A stretch of 64,000 bases of DNA from Orlajensenia leifsoniae. GTDB lineage: Bacteria; Actinomycetota; Actinomycetes; Actinomycetales; Microbacteriaceae. Shown in pieces: positions 62,440 to 64,000 of the stretch. The translations under genes and the position numbers were made by a program. Every line of letters starts with the position of its first letter. Positions within the stretch are counted from its first letter, which is position 1. The stretch lies in the NCBI RefSeq assembly GCF_004570845.1, contig NZ_SPQZ01000001.1:1-64000 (forward strand). Direction: 5' to 3'. Below the pieces are notes generated by a model. The model searched no databases. It saw only the letters and a list, made by a program, of their open reading frames with translations, and was not told where the DNA came from.

Positions 62440-62639
62440 CTGTGGGCCAGGCGCGCCGGCTGCCCCTTCCCGTGGCCGAACAACTGCGCCCAGGCCGGGT
62501 GGCGGCGAACGGGCCCGGTATCGTCGTCGGATTCCGTCGCGTCGTCCTCCGCCCGGCGTCGCCGTTCGAGCCACTGGGTTGCCGAGGTCGACTCGTGGCG
62601 GTGGAGCGTCTCTGCCATGTACTGAGCTGCGAACTGCAT
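62436..62639 (-). CDS. Small arginine-rich protein coupled to the LAL regulator
   Basis: A 67-residue protein, MQFAAQYMAETLHRHESTSA then WLERRRRAEDD and a tail ending RLAHR. A strong AGGAGG Shine-Dalgarno lies 6 nt before the ATG at 62639 (an ATG at 62642 is also in frame). Its stop overlaps the LAL regulator start (ATGA), the best evidence for a real gene. It is related to the 72-residue protein at 56462-56680. Function unknown; it may bind the LAL regulator or DNA. Confidence 0.65.
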   Translation of the reverse strand: MQFAAQYMAETLHRHESTSATQWLERRRRAEDDATESDDDTGPVRRHPAWAQLFGHGKGQPARLAHR

Positions 62640-62693
62640 CATGTGCCTCCTGGATTCGATGGATCCAGCGTGCTCGCTGAGCACCCTCGCGAG

Positions 62694-62720
62694 GATCGGG
62701 CGGATGCCCTAGATCGGGCG
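62694..62720. promoter_or_regulatory. Paired GATCGGGCG sites upstream of the LAL operon
   Basis: GATCGGGCG occurs at 62694-62702 and 62712-62720, 18 bp apart and about 55-80 bp upstream of the small gene. Direct repeats at this spacing often mark regulator sites; autoregulation by the LAL protein is possible. Confidence 0.35.
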
Positions 62721-62763
62721 TGCGGGTACCTCAGATCCGGCCGCAGGGCGAGTTCCACAGTCC

Positions 62764-62794
62764 CGCTCGCTGAGGGACGGGAGCGTAGCGAGCG
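62764..62794. repeat. Intergenic inverted repeat CGCTCGCT/AGCGAGCG
   Basis: Perfect 8-bp arms with a 15-nt loop, followed by GCCCCGAAGCGAAGGGAG. It shares GCGnAGCGAGC with the element at 42614-42658, so both may belong to one Microbacteriaceae intergenic repeat family. Confidence 0.45.
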
Positions 62795-62904
62795 CCCCGA
62801 AGCGAAGGGAGCTGCTCTCCTCCACGGTGCAGCACTCCCCGCCGTCGTCCTCACCATGCACGCTGCCTGCACATGCGCCGTGTTCGATCGACGATCCTGA
62901 TCCG

Positions 62905-63180
62905 ATGCCGTTCATGTACATCCTCGAGTGCGCCGACACCACGTTCTATACGGGAAGTACGTGGAATCTGCGCAAACGCATGAACGAGCACTACGCCGGT
63001 ATCGGCGCGGTCTACACGTCTCGACGGATGCCGGTGAAACTCCTGTACTTCGAGGAGTACGAGCGGATGGATGAGGCCTACGGACGGGAGAAGACCATCC
63101 ACGGGTGGAGCCACGCGCGCAAGCGCTACCTCATCAGCACCGGCCGCGGGGTACGCGTCACGGATGACATGTCATTCTGA
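62905..63180 (+). CDS. GIY-YIG nuclease-fold protein (UPF0213/YhbQ type)
   Basis: A 91-residue single-domain GIY-YIG protein: MPFMYILECADTTFYTGSTWNLRKRMNEHYAG, with the YxxILEC...FYTGST pattern and the following R-x-x-x-H. Family members are predicted structure-specific nucleases of unknown role. GATCCT lies 6 nt before the ATG as a weak -10. The hairpin repeat array begins 49 bp after its stop. Confidence 0.86.
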   Translation: MPFMYILECADTTFYTGSTWNLRKRMNEHYAGIGAVYTSRRMPVKLLYFEEYERMDEAYGREKTIHGWSHARKRYLISTGRGVRVTDDMSF

Positions 63181-63704
63181 GGGGGACGCGTGTCATTGGC
63201 CCGCTGAAGCCCTCGAGTCGGCGCCGGCCCCTCCGCTTCGGCGGCGACTTCGTCGCTGCCTCTGCGAGCGGGTAGGTCAGCGCGATAGCCCTCCACTTCG
63301 GCGGCGACTCCGTCGCTGCCTCTGCGAGCGGGAGTGGGCGCGCCGGCTCGCAAACCCGCCGGCAGAGCCACAGACGCGCAGCGGCTGCGGCGAAGCCCTC
63401 GAGTCGGCGCAGGTCCCTCCGCTTCGGCGGCGACTCCGTCGCTGCCTCTGCGAGCGGGAGGTCAGCGCGATTGCCCTCCACTTCGGCGGCGACTTCGTCG
63501 CTGCCTCTGCGAGCGGGAAGGTCAGCGGGATAGCCCTCCACTTCGGCGGCGACTTCGTCGCTGCCTCTGCGAGCGGGTAGGTCAGCGCGATAGCCCTCCG
63601 CTTCGGCGGCGACTTCGTCGCTGCCTCTGCGAGCGGGGGTGGGCGACGGGTTCGTCACTGCCTCTGCGTCCGGGCCTCGGCGAGCGGAGCCGCGGCGGGC
63701 CGGG
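63181..63704. repeat. 60-bp tandem repeat array with paired hairpins
   Basis: Six near-identical 44-bp units at 63229, 63289, 63415, 63474, 63534 and 63594, plus a degenerate copy ending near 63671. Unit period is 60 bp for most copies, with a nearly constant 15-16-bp linker; between units 2 and 3 there is an 82-bp insert. Each unit holds CCGC(TTCG)GCGG and GCGAC(TTC)GTCGC hairpins (loop TCC in some). No gene is apparent in this 524-bp stretch, although the 60-bp period keeps every frame open in places. It lies between a GIY-YIG gene and a helicase gene. Confidence 0.85.
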
Positions 63705-64000
63705 CTAGGCCGGGCCGACCCTGGTGACCCTGATGACGGCCTCGCCGGCGTCGTCGGAGGCGTCGAGGTCGACCGTCGCCTCGATAGCCCAGTCGTGGTC
63801 GCCGTCGGGGTCGTAGAAGATCTGGCGGGCCGTCCACACTCGGGTGCTCTCGTCGAGCACGAGCAGCGCCGAGCTGCGGGCGTCGGGACCGATGCCGATC
63901 GCGTCGTACTCGGTGAAGTAGCCGTCGAGGGCCTGCGTCCAGGCCGCGGCATCGAAGCCGTGCGCGGCGTCGAGTTCCTCGAGCGCCGGATAGTCCTCGC
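63705..64000 (-). CDS. DEAD/DEAH helicase with DUF3516 domain, C-terminal end
   Basis: The 3' part of a gene that enters from the right edge. The last 97 residues include GYFTEYDAIGIGPDARSSAL, TRVWTARQIFYDPDGDHDW and DLDASDDAGEAVIRVTRVG, characteristic of the DUF3516 C-terminal domain of actinobacterial Ski2-like helicases. Stop is at 63705. The helicase core lies outside the window. Confidence 0.8.
   Translation of the reverse strand, partial: EDYPALEELDAAHGFDAAAWTQALDGYFTEYDAIGIGPDARSSALLVLDESTRVWTARQIFYDPDGDHDWAIEATVDLDASDDAGEAVIRVTRVGPA

Noticed and set aside
61054-62625. Plus-strand frame opposite the LAL regulator
   Set aside because: Shadow of a strongly supported LuxR-type gene; no motif and biased composition.
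63181-63704. CRISPR-like array at the right end
   Set aside because: Repeat units are 44 bp with hairpins, and linkers between units are nearly identical rather than unique, and no cas genes are present. It is a tandem repeat.

Overview
This is a chromosomal stretch of a high-GC actinobacterium, most likely a member of the Microbacteriaceae. The evidence is the GC-rich codon use, many GTG starts, the very frequent octamer CGGATGCC/GGCATCCG on both strands, and a core gene set (rplY, prs, glmU, tRNA-Gln, ABC-F, ispE, rsmA, tatD, metG, rsmI, pmt) that matches the Mycobacterium tuberculosis Rv1002c-Rv1018c neighbourhood. I see no prophage, insertion sequence, CRISPR array or rRNA operon. Genus and species cannot be fixed from the sequence alone.

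Layout. 1-10.4 kb: partial rplY, gnd, an APC permease, a small membrane protein, an XRE regulator with a divergent SDR, an acyl-CoA ligase, a secreted protein, then the prs-glmU-tRNA-Gln block. 10.5-17 kb: MarR, TMEM175-type channel, a PNPOx-family oxidase, the metQ-metN-metI importer and an ABC-F ATPase. 17-27.3 kb: ispE, rsmA-tatD-metG, AI-2E exporter, quinone oxidoreductase, rsmI, pmt and a YeiH-like transporter. 27.4-33.7 kb: fatty-acid desaturase, a guanidine exporter behind a guanidine-III riboswitch, a rhodanese-monooxygenase pair, an MFS exporter, metY with a CoA-binding protein, and a DUF3060 lipoprotein. 33.7-42.7 kb: a 1075-aa SARP/NB-ARC/TPR regulator, a DrrAB-type ABC exporter, sdaA, an APH-like kinase and a two-domain sulfurtransferase. 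42.7-50 kb: a type III polyketide synthase-methyltransferase-FAD hydroxylase operon, a rhodanese, a DHFR-like reductase with acylphosphatase, a methionine- and cysteine-rich copper-storage-like protein behind a 20-codon leader ORF, aminopeptidase apeB and a secreted repeat protein. 50-64 kb: a MocR regulator divergent to a split-barrel flavoprotein, DUF1761, a J-domain/NERD fusion, a LysM lipoprotein, a methyltransferase, a cAMP phosphodiesterase-like enzyme, a Stealth glycan phosphotransferase, an LAL-family LuxR regulator, a GIY-YIG protein, a hairpin-rich repeat array and the 3' end of a DUF3516 helicase.

Expression logic. At least twenty genes carry a TANNNT-like -10 element exactly 5-8 nt (usually 6) before the start codon and have no usable Shine-Dalgarno sequence, so much of the window appears to be transcribed as leaderless mRNA. 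Others (gnd, prs, glmU, apeB's neighbours, Stealth, quinone oxidoreductase) have clear Shine-Dalgarno sites. Genes are packed tightly, with ATGA/GTGA/TGATG couplings and several tail-to-tail coding overlaps of up to 143 bp.

The most interesting items are the guanidine-III riboswitch (29002-29042, minus strand), the Met/Cys-rich protein with its coupled leader ORF (47244-47728), two related small arginine-rich proteins each placed just before a larger gene (56462-56680 and 62436-62639), the 60-bp repeat array with UUCG-type hairpins (63229-63671), and the J-domain fused to a NERD-like domain whose catalytic motif looks lost (52922-53851).
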